This document shows, piece by piece, positions 47,009-56,105 of a stretch of DNA of 64,000 nt. The stretch comes from Streptomyces sp. Ru62 (lineage in GTDB: Bacteria; Actinomycetota; Actinomycetes; Streptomycetales; Streptomycetaceae), in NCBI RefSeq assembly GCF_002920615.1, contig NZ_PQSU01000016.1:62001-126000 (forward strand), written 5' to 3'. A program made the translations under genes and the position numbers. Positions within the stretch are counted from its first letter, which is position 1; each line of letters opens with the position of its first letter. The notes beneath the pieces were generated by a model. It was not told the origin of the DNA, did not search any database, and saw only the letters and a list, made by a program, of their open reading frames with translations.

Positions 47009-48162
47009 ACGCGCTCCACCGTCCCACCGGCCACCGCGTACCGCGCGCCGGCCAGCACATCGGGTACGTCGTCGTCCACGGCGGCGGTGACCAGCACCTG
47101 CTCGCCGGGCGCGACCAGCTCCGCCAGCCGCTCCCGGCGGCGGGCGTCCAGCTCGGCGAAGACGTCGTCCAGGATGAGCACCGGCTCGTTGCCCTCGGCG
47201 CGCAGCAGGTCGTAGGAGGCCAGCCGCAGCGCGAGCGCGTAGGACCAGGACTCGCCGTGCGAGGCGTAGCCCTTGGCGGGCAGCTGACCGAGTCTGAGGA
47301 GCAGGTCGTCGCGGTGGGGTCCCACCAGGGTGACGCCCCGTTCGATCTCCTGCTTGCGCGCCTCCGACAGGGCCGCCATCAGCTGGGCGTACAGGTCCTC
47401 GCGCGTGTGCGCCTCGCCGGGCGCCGACGGCTTGTACTCCAGCGCGACCGGACCGCCGCCGGGAGCGAGCTGTTCGTACGCCTTGTCGGCGAGCGGCCGC
47501 AGCGCGGCGATGAGGTCCATCCGCTGGGCGAGCAACTCGGCACCCGCGCGCGCCAGATGCTGGTCCCACACGTCGAGCGTGGACAGGTCCGCCCCCGGGC
47601 CCGCATCCGCTCCCCCGGGAGGTGCCCCCCTCCGCCCCCCGTGCCGACGGGCCAGCGCGGCCGTCTTCAGCAGGGTGTTGCGCTGCTTGAGCACCCGCTC
47701 GTAGTCGGAGCGCACGCCCGCCATCCGCGGGGACCGCGCGGTGATCAGCTCGTCCAGGAACCGCCGCCGCTCTCCCGGGTCGCCCTTGACGAGCGCGAGG
47801 TCCTCGGGCGCGAACAGCACGGTCCGGACGATCCCCAGCACATCCCGCGGCCTGACCTGGGAGGACCGGTTGATGCGGGCGCGGTTGGCCTTGCCCGGGT
47901 TCAGCTCCAGCTCGATGAGCTGCTGACGGTCGCCCTGCCGGACCTGCGCCCGCACGACCGCCCGCTCGGCGCCCATGCGGACCAGGGGGGCGTCGGAGGC
48001 CACCCGGTGGCTGCCGAGGGTCGCCAGGTATCCGACCGCCTCCACGAGGTTGGTCTTGCCCTGCCCGTTGGGGCCGACGAAGGCGGTGACGCCCGGGTCG
48101 AGCGGGACCTCGGCCCGGGCGTACGAGCGGAAGTCGGCGAGCGACAGATGCGTGACGTGCAT
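47005..48162 (-). CDS. recF: DNA replication and repair protein RecF
   Basis: Product of 385 residues, an SMC-like ATPase that loads RecA at gaps through RecOR. Walker A is GPNGQGKT (30-37), the signature region lies in LVGPHRDDL, and Walker B is VLILDDVFAELD. A Gly/Pro/Ala-rich insertion (about 174-193, RRHGGRRGAPPGGADAGPG) interrupts the coiled-coil arm. Its end overlaps the DUF721 start. It follows gnd on the same strand after 53 bases. Confidence 0.96.
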   Translation of the reverse strand: MHVTHLSLADFRSYARAEVPLDPGVTAFVGPNGQGKTNLVEAVGYLATLGSHRVASDAPLVRMGAERAVVRAQVRQGDRQQLIELELNPGKANRARINRSSQVRPRDVLGIVRTVLFAPEDLALVKGDPGERRRFLDELITARSPRMAGVRSDYERVLKQRNTLLKTAALARRHGGRRGAPPGGADAGPGADLSTLDVWDQHLARAGAELLAQRMDLIAALRPLADKAYEQLAPGGGPVALEYKPSAPGEAHTREDLYAQLMAALSEARKQEIERGVTLVGPHRDDLLLRLGQLPAKGYASHGESWSYALALRLASYDLLRAEGNEPVLILDDVFAELDARRRERLAELVAPGEQVLVTAAVDDDVPDVLAGARYAVAGGTVERV

Positions 48163-48215
48163 GGCGGTACCGCCGACCTCCCTCGGGCTTGTGGATCGCG
48201 GAGCGACCCTGTGGA

Positions 48216-49091
48216 CTACTTCTTCTCCACCGCGTGACCACCGAACTGGTTGCGCAGCGCGGCGATCATCTTCATCTGCGGCGAGTCCTCCTGGCGGGAG
48301 GCGAACCGCGCGAACAGCGACGCGGTGATCGCCGGCAGCGGCACCGCGTTGTCGATCGCGGCCTCCACAGTCCAGCGTCCCTCACCCGAGTCCTGTGCAT
48401 AACCGCGCAGACCGTCCAGGTGCTCGTCCTCGTCGAGGGCGTTCACCGCGAGGTCCAGCAGCCAGGAGCGGATGACCGTGCCCTCCTGCCAGGAGCGGAA
48501 GACCTCACGGACGTCCGTGACGGAGTCGACCTTCTCCAGCAGCTCCCAGCCCTCGGCGTAGGCCTGCATCATGGCGTACTCGATGCCGTTGTGGACCATC
48601 TTCGCGAAGTGGCCCGCGCCGACCTTGCCCGCGTGCACCGAACCGAAGTCGCCCTCCGGCTTCAGCGCGTCGAAGACCGGCTGCACCTTGGCGACGTTCT
48701 CGGCGTCGCCGCCGTACATCAGCGCGTACCCGTTCTCCAGGCCCCAGACGCCCCCGGAGACACCGCAGTCGACGAAGCCTATGCCCTTGGCGGCCAGCTC
48801 CTCGGCGTGCCTCTCGTCGTCCGTCCAGCGCGAGTTGCCGCCGTCCACGACCACGTCGCCGGGCTCCAGCAGCTCGGCGAGCTGATCGATGGTCGACTGG
48901 GTGGGCTCGCCGGCCGGGACCATCACCCAGACCACGCGCGGGCCCTTGAGCTTGCCCACGAGCTCTTCCAGGCTGTGGACGTCCGCGAGGTCCGCGTTGC
49001 GGTCGTATCCGATGACGGTGTGGCCCGCGCGGCGGATCCGCTCGCGCATGTTGCCGCCCATCTTGCCGAGGCCGACGAGACCGAGCTCCAT
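48216..49091 (-). CDS. gnd: 6-phosphogluconate dehydrogenase, decarboxylating (short form)
   Basis: Product of 291 residues, the short YqeC-like form rather than the 470-residue classical one. The Rossmann fold starts LGLVGLGKMGGNM. VDGGNSRWTDDERHAEELAAKGIGFVDCGVSGGVWGLENGYALMYGG is the substrate/catalytic region, with Lys in AGHFAKMVHNGIEY. The enzyme makes ribulose 5-phosphate and NAD(P)H in the pentose phosphate pathway. Its presence between dnaN and recF is the usual Streptomyces arrangement. Confidence 0.93.
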   Translation of the reverse strand: MELGLVGLGKMGGNMRERIRRAGHTVIGYDRNADLADVHSLEELVGKLKGPRVVWVMVPAGEPTQSTIDQLAELLEPGDVVVDGGNSRWTDDERHAEELAAKGIGFVDCGVSGGVWGLENGYALMYGGDAENVAKVQPVFDALKPEGDFGSVHAGKVGAGHFAKMVHNGIEYAMMQAYAEGWELLEKVDSVTDVREVFRSWQEGTVIRSWLLDLAVNALDEDEHLDGLRGYAQDSGEGRWTVEAAIDNAVPLPAITASLFARFASRQEDSPQMKMIAALRNQFGGHAVEKK

Positions 49092-49322
49092 CAGTTGTGT
49101 TCCTTAGGTCGCTGTGTGGCGTGAGAGGCACCGGAAGTGCCGAGCCGAGCCTAAACCCGGACGCTCATGCACAGCTGTGGGCATAGCCGCTCACCTGCGG
49201 GAACGGTCTCGTCCATCGATTCGTGCCGCCGTAGCCGCGCGGCCGGCGGCCACCCGGCCGGCCGGCCGCAGTGCCGGGCACCCCTGCGGCGTCCCAGCAC
49301 TGTGCACAGCTGTGGACGACGA

Positions 49323-50453
49323 TCAGCCGCTGAGCCTCACCGGCATGATCAGGTACTTGTAGGCCTCGTCGGCCTCCGCGTCCACCGCCGCCTTGCCGCT
49401 GAGCAGCGCCGGCTTCGTGGACGTGGTGAACGACAGCTGCGCCACCGGCGAGTCGATCGCGCTCAGACCGTCCAGCAGGAACGTCGGGTTGAAGGCGATG
49501 GAGATGTCATCGCCGTCCAGCTGGGCGTCGACCCTTTCCACAGCCTGTGCGTCGTCGCTCGACCCGGCCTCCAGGATCAGCACACCCTGCTCGAAGCTCA
49601 GCCGCACCGGGGTGTTCCGCTCGGCGACCAGCGCCACGCGCTTGACGGCCTCCACGAAGGGCGCCGTCTCGATCACGGCGATGGAGTTGAACTCGGTCGG
49701 GAACAGCGTTCGGTACTTCGGCAGGTCGCCTTCGAGCAGACGCGTGGTCGTACGCCGCCCGGCGCCCTCGAAACCGATCAGGCCCTCACCGGCACCGGAG
49801 CCGGACAGCGCCAGTGTGACGCTGTCACCGGCACCCAGCGACTTCGCGGTGTCCAGCAGCGTCTTCGCCGGGACCAGGGCGACCGCGGACGCGTCGGGGT
49901 TCTCCGGCTTCCACAGGAACTCGCGGACCGCGAAGCGGTAGCGGTCGGTGGAGGCCAGGGTGACCGTGTCGCCCTCGATCTCGATGCGCACACCGGTGAG
50001 CACCGGCAGCGTGTCGTCCCGGCCGGCCGCGATGGCCACCTGGGAGACGGCGGCGGCGAAGACCTCACCGGGGACGGTGCCGGTCGCGTTCGGCATCTGC
50101 GGCAGCGACGGGTACTCCTCCACAGGCAGGGTGTGGAGGGTGAACCGGGAGGAGCCGCACATCACGGTGACCCGTACACCGTCTGTGGAAATCTCCACCG
50201 GCCGGTTGGGGAGGGCGCGGGAGATGTCGGCGAGCAGCCGGCCGGAGACGAGGACGGTGCCCTCCTCCTCGACCTCCGCCTCGACGTTCACCCGCGCGGA
50301 GACCTCGTAGTCGAAGCTGGACAGGCTGAGCTGGCCGTCCTCGGCCTTCAGCAGCAGGCCGGCGAGGACAGGCGCCGGCGGACGGGCCGGGAGGCTGCGT
50401 GCGGCCCACGCCACTGCCTCCGCGAGTACGTCGCGTTCCACCCGGATCTTCAC
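49323..50453 (-). CDS. dnaN: DNA polymerase III beta subunit (sliding clamp)
   Basis: Product of 376 residues, the normal clamp length with three similar domains. Typical segments are VLAGLLLKAEDGQLSLSSFDYE, VSGRLLADISRALPNRPVEI, LPVLTGVRIEIEGDTVTLASTDRYRFAVREF and the ending YKYLIMPVRL, a clamp hydrophobic pocket element. The ATG lies next to oriC, and the interval 49092-49322 to gnd has only DnaA-box-like words (for example TGTGGACGA at 49311-49319). Confidence 0.98.
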   Translation of the reverse strand: MKIRVERDVLAEAVAWAARSLPARPPAPVLAGLLLKAEDGQLSLSSFDYEVSARVNVEAEVEEEGTVLVSGRLLADISRALPNRPVEISTDGVRVTVMCGSSRFTLHTLPVEEYPSLPQMPNATGTVPGEVFAAAVSQVAIAAGRDDTLPVLTGVRIEIEGDTVTLASTDRYRFAVREFLWKPENPDASAVALVPAKTLLDTAKSLGAGDSVTLALSGSGAGEGLIGFEGAGRRTTTRLLEGDLPKYRTLFPTEFNSIAVIETAPFVEAVKRVALVAERNTPVRLSFEQGVLILEAGSSDDAQAVERVDAQLDGDDISIAFNPTFLLDGLSAIDSPVAQLSFTTSTKPALLSGKAAVDAEADEAYKYLIMPVRLSG

Positions 50454-50599
50454 CGTAAGCCGCCTCCTGATGCTGCCGTTGCTGCTGAGTCCTCCGACTC
50501 GGTGTCACCGCCCTCTGCGACGGGAAGGACACCGGAACCAGTCTGACGCACGGCACTGACAGTAGGTGCCCGTTGGGGTCAAGTCGGACCGGGGGGCAG

Positions 50600-51195
50600 C
50601 CGGACGCGAGACGCCGAGTTGTGCACAGGCCCCGCTTCGAAACGGTTGCCGAGCTCTCTCTAGTCGGGAGTAGTAGTAGGGCCTGTGGATACCGTGGATA
50701 ACCACGTTTGCCCAGCTCAGCGCAGAGATTTTATCCACCGGCCCTGTGGGTGGAGGCAGTGGACAACCGGGGCTGTCTGTGGAGAACGGAAAGTTCTGCA
50801 CACACCGCCCACAGGCTGAGGGCAGTTCTCCCCAGCTGTGTCCCCAGGATTACCCAGGTTTCCCACACCCCAATCCGGCAGTTTCCTGTGACGGCTTTCA
50901 CTCGACGCGGTGAGCGGGTGCGCCGGGTTGCCGAACAGTGGACAGCGCTGTGGAGAAGCTGGGGATCGCTGGGGACAACCGCCCCCAGCCTGTGGGCCGC
51001 CGGTGGACAACTCCGTGCACAGGCTGTGGATCTCCGCGTTGTCCACAGTCTGTGGAGATCGTTCGTCCACGATTCCACAGGCCCCTGAGCTGGGCAGAAG
51101 CCAGGAGCGAGGCCCTCCTGTGGACGCAGTTCGGGACAACTCCACAGTCCCCAGGATGTGGACGGAAGAAAGTCAGCGAATCTGTGGAGAGTGGC
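50600..51195. other. Chromosomal replication origin oriC
   Basis: The gene-free interval between dnaN and dnaA carries about 19 words matching TTGTCCACA at 7 or more of 9 positions. Examples are TTGTGCACA 50619-50627, TTATCCACC 50731-50739, AGTGGACAA 50758-50766, TGTGGAGAA 50778-50786 and 50949-50957, TGGGGACAA 50970-50978, GGTGGACAA 51002-51010, the perfect TTGTCCACA 51039-51047, TGTGGACGC 51119-51127 and TGTGGACGG 51157-51165. Boxes occur in both orientations in two groups (50619-50786 and 50937-51191). Position and density agree with known Streptomyces origins. Confidence 0.95.
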
Positions 51196-51373
51196 CGTAA
51201 CCAGTCAGGTAATCGAACACCGGATGGCGAGCGGCCGTACCCGCATGACCACGGCAGACCGCACGGTCGGTGGTGCGACAGGCTCGCGATCGGTGCCACG
51301 CAGGCCCACGGCAGGCCCGCGGTCGGCGTCACGGCAGGCGCATGGTGCTGTGGCAGGCGCACGGTCGGTGCCG

Positions 51374-51410
51374 CGGCACGGCTGCGGTCGGAGCCACCGC
51401 AGCCGTGCCG
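51374..51410. repeat. Perfect 14-bp hairpin between oriC and dnaA
   Basis: CGGCACGGCTGCGG (51374-51387) and CCGCAGCCGTGCCG (51397-51410) are perfect inverted arms with a 9-base loop. They lie in a 51250-51420 stretch made of degenerate GGTCGGTGCCACGGCAGGC-like repeats. This may be a second terminator protecting oriC from dnaA transcription. Confidence 0.55.
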
Positions 51411-51499
51411 TCGGCGGCGGACGGGTGATCCTTCCCCCTCCCCCGCTCTCCGTCCGTGCTCCGGGCAAGGGATGGCCGAACGGCCGCCGGGGACGCGAA

Positions 51500-51534
51500 G
51501 AGGCGCCCCCGGGAACTCGTCCCGAAGGCGCCTC
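51500..51534 (-). terminator. dnaA terminator
   Basis: GAGGCGCC (51500-51507) and GGCGCCTC (51527-51534) form the outer stem and CGGGA/TCCCG the inner stem, 33 bases beyond the dnaA stop codon. Confidence 0.7.
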
Positions 51535-51566
51535 GGTGCCGCCGTACGACCGGCGCCGGCCGCGGG

Positions 51567-53516
51567 TCAGCCGTTCTTGATCCGGTTGGTCAGTTCCGTC
51601 ACCTGGTTGTAGATCGACCGCCGCTCGGCCATCAGCGCCCGGATCTTGCGATCGGCGTGCATGACGGTCGTGTGGTCCCGCCCACCGAACTGCGCCCCGA
51701 TCTTCGGCAGCGACAGATCCGTCAGCTCCCGGCACAGGTACATCGCGATCTGCCGCGCCGTGACCAGCTGACGGCCGCGCGAGCTGCCGCACAGGTCCTC
51801 GACCGTGAGCCCGAAGTAGTCCGCCGTCGCCGCCATGATGGCCGTCGCGGTGATCTCCGGCGTCGAGTCCTCGCCGCCGGGGATCAGGTCCTTCAGGACG
51901 ATCTCCGTCAGGCCCAGGTCCACCGGCTGCCGGTTGAGCGAGGCGAACGCCGTCACCCGGATCAGCGCGCCCTCCAGCTCACGGATGTTCCGTGAGATCC
52001 GGGAGGCGATGAACTCCAGCACCTCCGGCGGGGCGTTGAGCTGCTCCTGCACCGCCTTCTTCCGGAGGATCGCGATGCGCGTCTCCAGCTCGGGCGGCTG
52101 GACGTCGGTGATGAGGCCCCACTCGAAGCGGTTCCGCAGCCGGTCCTCCAGCGTGACCAGCTGCTTGGGCGGCCGGTCGCTGGAGAGCACGATCTGCTTG
52201 TTGGCGTTGTGGAGGGTGTTGAAGGTGTGGAAGAACTCCTCCTGGGTCGACTCCTTGTCCGCGAGGAACTGGATGTCGTCGACGAGCAGGATGTCCATCT
52301 CCCGGTACCGCTTGCGGAAGCTGTCGCCCTTGCCGTCGCGGATGGAGTTGATGAACTCGTTGGTGAACTCCTCCGAGCTGACGTACCGCACGCGCGTGCC
52401 CGGGTAGAGGCTGCGCGCGTAGTGCCCGATGGCGTGCAGCAGGTGCGTCTTGCCGAGCCCCGACTCCCCGTAGATGAACAGGGGGTTGTAGGCCTTCGCC
52501 GGCGCCTCGGCGACCGCGACCGCCGCCGCGTGCGCGAACCGGTTCGAGGCGCCGATGACGAACGTGTCGAACAGGTACTTCGGGTTCAGCCGCGCGGTCG
52601 GCTCACCGGGGCCGCTCGCCGGCGCGGGCTGCGCGGCCAGCGGCCCGGGGGCGCCCGTCGAGGGCACGTCCGGACGGCCCGGACCACCGCGGTGCACCGG
52701 CGGCTCCGGCAGTTCACGGCGGACCGGTTCGCGCTGGTCGTACTCGGCCCGGGACGGGTCGTAGTCCGTGCGCGGGGAGTCGTAGTCCGGGCGGGACGGT
52801 TCGTAGTCCGCGCGCGGGCTGTCGTAGTCGCCGCGCTGCTGCTCGTACGGCGACCGGTCCATGCCCTGCGGGCGGTAGTCCTGCGCCGGGGAGCCGTACG
52901 CGTCCGGACCGGAGCCGTAGCCGTCCTGGGACGACGGCGAGGCGTACGGATCCCGCTCCGGGAAGCCGAGCCGGGGCTGCTGCCAGCCGTACTCGTCCTG
53001 ACCGGGGCGCGGCCAGGCGCCGGGCTCGGGACGCTGGTACTCCGACGGGTAGGCCGGGCGGGCGGTGGGGAGCTGGTCCGGGCGGGCGGGCGGAAGCTGC
53101 TCGGCGCGCGGGTCACTGCCCGGGCGGTCGCCGCGGTGGCGGCCGTAGCCCTCGTAGGGCCCCGCGGGAAGTTCCGGTTCCTCGTAGCGCGGCTTCGGCG
53201 TCTGCGGCGCGGGAGGTGCCGCGGGCGCCGGCGGCTCGCCCGCCGAGTCGTCCACGGTGATCGCGATCCGGATGGGACGGCCGCACTCGCGGCTCAGCGT
53301 CTCGCTGACGATGGGTGCCAGGCGGCCTTCCAGGACGCCCTTCGCGAATTCGTTCGGCACGGCGAGCAGAGCGGTGTCCGCGACCAGCGCGAGCGGTTGG
53401 CAGCGCCGGATCCAGTGCTCGTCCTTCGCCTCCACACCCTGTCCGCGGCCCTCTCCGAGGAGCTGCTCCAGTACTCGTGGCCACACTGCGGCAAGATCGG
53501 CAGGTACGTCAGCCAC
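51567..53516 (-). CDS. dnaA: Replication initiator DnaA
   Basis: Product of 649 residues, much longer than the 467 of E. coli owing to a Pro/Tyr/Asp/Arg-rich domain II (about 95-300) with repeats such as DYDSPR and DYEPSR, as in other Streptomyces. Domain III has Walker A GESGLGKTH, Walker B LLVDDIQFL and SSDRPPKQL. Domain IV ends with the DNA-binding signature GGRDHTTVMHADRKI. I read the start as 53516. Two DnaA boxes in the promoter suggest autoregulation. Confidence 0.98.
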   Translation of the reverse strand: MADVPADLAAVWPRVLEQLLGEGRGQGVEAKDEHWIRRCQPLALVADTALLAVPNEFAKGVLEGRLAPIVSETLSRECGRPIRIAITVDDSAGEPPAPAAPPAPQTPKPRYEEPELPAGPYEGYGRHRGDRPGSDPRAEQLPPARPDQLPTARPAYPSEYQRPEPGAWPRPGQDEYGWQQPRLGFPERDPYASPSSQDGYGSGPDAYGSPAQDYRPQGMDRSPYEQQRGDYDSPRADYEPSRPDYDSPRTDYDPSRAEYDQREPVRRELPEPPVHRGGPGRPDVPSTGAPGPLAAQPAPASGPGEPTARLNPKYLFDTFVIGASNRFAHAAAVAVAEAPAKAYNPLFIYGESGLGKTHLLHAIGHYARSLYPGTRVRYVSSEEFTNEFINSIRDGKGDSFRKRYREMDILLVDDIQFLADKESTQEEFFHTFNTLHNANKQIVLSSDRPPKQLVTLEDRLRNRFEWGLITDVQPPELETRIAILRKKAVQEQLNAPPEVLEFIASRISRNIRELEGALIRVTAFASLNRQPVDLGLTEIVLKDLIPGGEDSTPEITATAIMAATADYFGLTVEDLCGSSRGRQLVTARQIAMYLCRELTDLSLPKIGAQFGGRDHTTVMHADRKIRALMAERRSIYNQVTELTNRIKNG

Positions 53517-53641
53517 AGGGCACGCTCTCTCACAGGTCCCACGAACGTGTGGTTCAGGGACGGGTCGGGATGGAATCCGGGTGGGTGGACGGGGGGCAAT
53601 CCCGCTCGGGTGGGGACAAGGGAACGAATCGGAGTTCAGCC

Positions 53642-53696
53642 ACGGTAGTCAGCGCGGCGGGTACGGTTCAAGTTGTTGTCCCCAGCCTGTGGACAG
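53642..53696 (-). promoter_or_regulatory. dnaA promoter with two DnaA boxes
   Basis: On the minus strand TTGAAC (53671-53666) and TACCGT (53647-53642) are separated by 18 bases, a good vegetative promoter. Just upstream lie the boxes TTGTCCCCA (53676-53684) and TGTGGACAG (53688-53696), facing each other. Such a pair controls dnaA in Streptomyces. The leader to the start codon is about 120 bases. Confidence 0.75.
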
Positions 53697-53717
53697 TGTC
53701 CCCCGGTGACCCTCGGT

Positions 53718-53747
53718 TTGACCGGATGGCGCAGCCCCGCGTACCGT
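53718..53747 (+). promoter_or_regulatory. rpmH promoter candidate
   Basis: TTGACC (53718-53723), 18-base spacer, TACCGT (53742-53747). It is divergent from the dnaA promoter and shares its -10 sequence. The leader to rpmH is about 160 bases. The rest of 53517-53913 shows nothing further that I can identify. Confidence 0.65.
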
Positions 53748-53913
53748 AACCAGGTCGAGTTGTCGATGGCTGCTGCCGCCTGCCTCCGATGGGCACAGAT
53801 CACGTCAGGTGATCGGGAAGCGGTGCACTCGGGCGTGACGCGAGCTACTCGTGGGCGCACGGTGACAGCCAGGACGGCACCCCGCCACTACCGATTTCTT
53901 CTGGAGCCCCCGA

Positions 53914-54051
53914 GTGAGCAAGCGCACCTTCCAGCCGAACAACCGTCGTCGCGCGAAGACCCACGGCTTCCGGCTGCGTATGCGCACCCGTGCCGGCCGC
54001 GCGATTCTCGCGTCCCGCCGTAGCAAGGGTCGCGCCCGCCTGTCCGCCTGA
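53914..54051 (+). CDS. rpmH: 50S ribosomal protein L34
   Basis: Product of 45 residues, reading SKRTFQPNNRRRAKTHGFRL, then RMRTRAGRAILASRRSKGR near the C-terminus, which is unmistakable for L34. GGAG lies 9 bases before the GTG. It starts the conserved rpmH-rnpA-yidD-yidC-jag run, divergent from dnaA. Confidence 0.99.
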   Translation: MSKRTFQPNNRRRAKTHGFRLRMRTRAGRAILASRRSKGRARLSA

Positions 54052-54072
54052 TCCCGATCAGGTCATGACGTC

Positions 54073-54444
54073 GTGCTGCCCACCGAGAACCGGCTGAGGC
54101 GGCGCGAGGACTTCGCGACCGCGGTACGACGAGGTCGTCGGGCCGGACGCCCGACCCTCGTCGTCCACCTTCGAAGCGGTGCCACGGACCCGCACGCGCC
54201 TGGGGAGAGCGCTCCCCCGACGCGTGCGGGTTTCGTCGTGAGCAAGGCCGTGGGTGGCGCGGTCGTGCGCAACACAGTGAAGCGCAGACTGCGTCATCTG
54301 ATGCGTGACCGAGTCGCCCTGTTTCCCCCCGGTAGCCTGGTAGTCGTACGAGCGCTGCCCGGAGCGGGCGACGCAGACCACGCACAGCTGGCCCGAGACC
54401 TGGATGCCGCCCTTCAGCGGCTGCTGGGAGGGGGCGCGCGATGA
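54073..54444 (+). CDS. rnpA: Ribonuclease P protein component
   Basis: Product of 123 residues. It assists the RNase P RNA in 5' processing of tRNA precursors. The start LPTENRLRRREDFATAVRRGRRAGRP and the core GFVVSKAVGGAVVRNTVKRRLRHLMR, with the RNR-type basic motif, identify it. The start is GTG 54073, 21 bases after rpmH. The end overlaps yidD by 4 bases. Confidence 0.97.
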   Translation: MLPTENRLRRREDFATAVRRGRRAGRPTLVVHLRSGATDPHAPGESAPPTRAGFVVSKAVGGAVVRNTVKRRLRHLMRDRVALFPPGSLVVVRALPGAGDADHAQLARDLDAALQRLLGGGAR

Positions 54445-54815
54445 AGTACCCGCTACTGGCTCTGATCAAGCTGTACCAGTGGACGATCAGTCCGCTGCTG
54501 GGGCCGGTGTGCAAGTACTACCCGTCGTGCTCCCACTACGGCTACACGGCCATCGACCGGCACGGTGCGATCAAGGGAACGGCACTCACCGCCTGGCGCA
54601 TCCTCCGGTGCAATCCGTGGTCGCTCGGCGGTGTGGACCATGTTCCGCCGCGTAAGCGCCCGCGGTGGCACGAAATGCTGCGCAACGCGTGGCGCGCACG
54701 CAGGGGCGGGCCCTCCGCCGCCGAACCGGCCACCGAAGCGAAGCCCGAGAAGCCTGCTTCCGAGCTTCCTCCGAGCCCGGCCGCAGAGACCTCGTCCCAT
54801 GCCCAAGGAGCATGA
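54441..54815 (+). CDS. yidD: Membrane protein insertion efficiency factor YidD
   Basis: Product of 124 residues. The conserved core (1-75) is LIKLYQWTISPLLGPVCKYYPSCSHYGYTAIDRHG, with the three conserved Cys, and WRILRCNPWSLGGVDHVP. The C-terminal 45 residues form an Arg, then Ala/Pro/Glu-rich extension, longer than in many bacteria. It helps YidC-dependent insertion of membrane proteins. ATG 54441 overlaps the rnpA stop, and yidC follows after 3 bases. Confidence 0.95.
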   Translation: MKYPLLALIKLYQWTISPLLGPVCKYYPSCSHYGYTAIDRHGAIKGTALTAWRILRCNPWSLGGVDHVPPRKRPRWHEMLRNAWRARRGGPSAAEPATEAKPEKPASELPPSPAAETSSHAQGA

Positions 54816-54818
54816 TTA

Positions 54819-56090
54819 GTGGACACGATTGCCAGCCTCTTCAGCTTCATCACAACACCCGTCTCATGGGTCATCGTCCAGTTCCACACGGTCTACGGCG
54901 CCCTCTTCGGCCCTGACACCGGGTGGGCCTGGGGCCTGTCCATCGTGTCCCTGGTGATCCTGATCCGCATCTGCCTGATCCCGCTCTTCGTGAAGCAGAT
55001 CAAGGCGACCCGGGCCATGCAGACGCTCCAGCCCGAGATGAAGAAGATCCAGGAGCGCTACAAGAACGACAAGCAGCGTCAGTCCGAAGAGATGATGAAG
55101 CTGTACAAGGAGTCGGGCACCAACCCGCTCTCCTCGTGCCTTCCCATCCTGGCGCAGTCCCCGTTCTTCTTCGCCCTGTACCACGTGCTCAACGGCATCG
55201 CGTCGGGCCACACCATCGGCGTCATCAACGAGTCGCTGCTGGCCAGCGCCCGTAAGGCGCACATCTTCGGGGCCCCGCTCGCCGCGAAGTTCAAGGACGG
55301 CTCCGGCACGATCCACGCCCTGGGCGCCTCGGTCACCGACGTCCGTGTCGTTACCGTGGTCATGATCGTCCTGATGTCGGCGTCGCAGTTCTACACGCAG
55401 CGCCAGCTGATGACGAAGAACGTCGACACGACGGTGAAGACGCCGTTCATGCAGCAGCAGAAGATGCTGATGTACGTCTTCCCCATCATGTTCGCCGTCT
55501 TCGGTATCAACTTCCCGGTCGGTGTCCTCGTCTACTGGCTGACCACCAACGTGTGGACCATGGGCCAGCAGATGTACGTGATCCACAACAACCCGACCCC
55601 GGGTTCCAAGGCCCAGGCCGCCTACCTGGAGCGCCTGACCAAGCACGTCACGCATCACGGCAAGGTCCGCCGCCGGAGCGAGAAGACCATCGTCAAGGCG
55701 ATCGTCGCCAAGGGACGCGACCGCAACGAGTTCGAGCGCAAGTTCATCAACGCGCTGACCAAGGCCGGCCTCGCCGCCCAGAGCGACGGCACCGTGGTGA
55801 AGAGCACGGTCCACGCCGGTGCGCAGACCGAGGACGGTGCGCCCGTCGACACCACCACGGCCACCGCCGTGCGGCGCCAGCAGCCCAAGCGTCAGACCAA
55901 GGCCCAGCGCCAGTCCGGGCCCAAGCAGGCGGGCGAGCCCACCTCACTGGAGAAGTCCGGTGAGCCGCAGGACGCCAAGCCCGCCGCTGCCAAGCAGCCC
56001 CAGAAGCCCGGCTCCGGCACCCGCAGCAAGGCCCAGTCCGGCCAGCGCAAGGGTGGCCCGCAGCGGCCCAAGTCCCCGTCCAAGAAGTAA
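54819..56090 (+). CDS. yidC: Membrane protein insertase YidC
   Basis: Product of 423 residues, Oxa1 family. Five membrane spans can be seen, starting near residues 13, 34, 105, 178 and 213. The conserved region includes KATRAMQTLQPEMKKIQERYKNDKQRQSEEMMKLYKE and the positively charged groove. The C-terminal 130 residues are basic and Gln/Lys/Pro-rich (QQPKRQTKAQRQSGPKQ), probably for ribosome contact. GTG start at 54819. It inserts and folds membrane proteins with or without SecYEG. Confidence 0.96.
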   Translation: MDTIASLFSFITTPVSWVIVQFHTVYGALFGPDTGWAWGLSIVSLVILIRICLIPLFVKQIKATRAMQTLQPEMKKIQERYKNDKQRQSEEMMKLYKESGTNPLSSCLPILAQSPFFFALYHVLNGIASGHTIGVINESLLASARKAHIFGAPLAAKFKDGSGTIHALGASVTDVRVVTVVMIVLMSASQFYTQRQLMTKNVDTTVKTPFMQQQKMLMYVFPIMFAVFGINFPVGVLVYWLTTNVWTMGQQMYVIHNNPTPGSKAQAAYLERLTKHVTHHGKVRRRSEKTIVKAIVAKGRDRNEFERKFINALTKAGLAAQSDGTVVKSTVHAGAQTEDGAPVDTTTATAVRRQQPKRQTKAQRQSGPKQAGEPTSLEKSGEPQDAKPAAAKQPQKPGSGTRSKAQSGQRKGGPQRPKSPSKK

Positions 56091-56105
56091 GAAGGAGCCC
56101 ATCCC

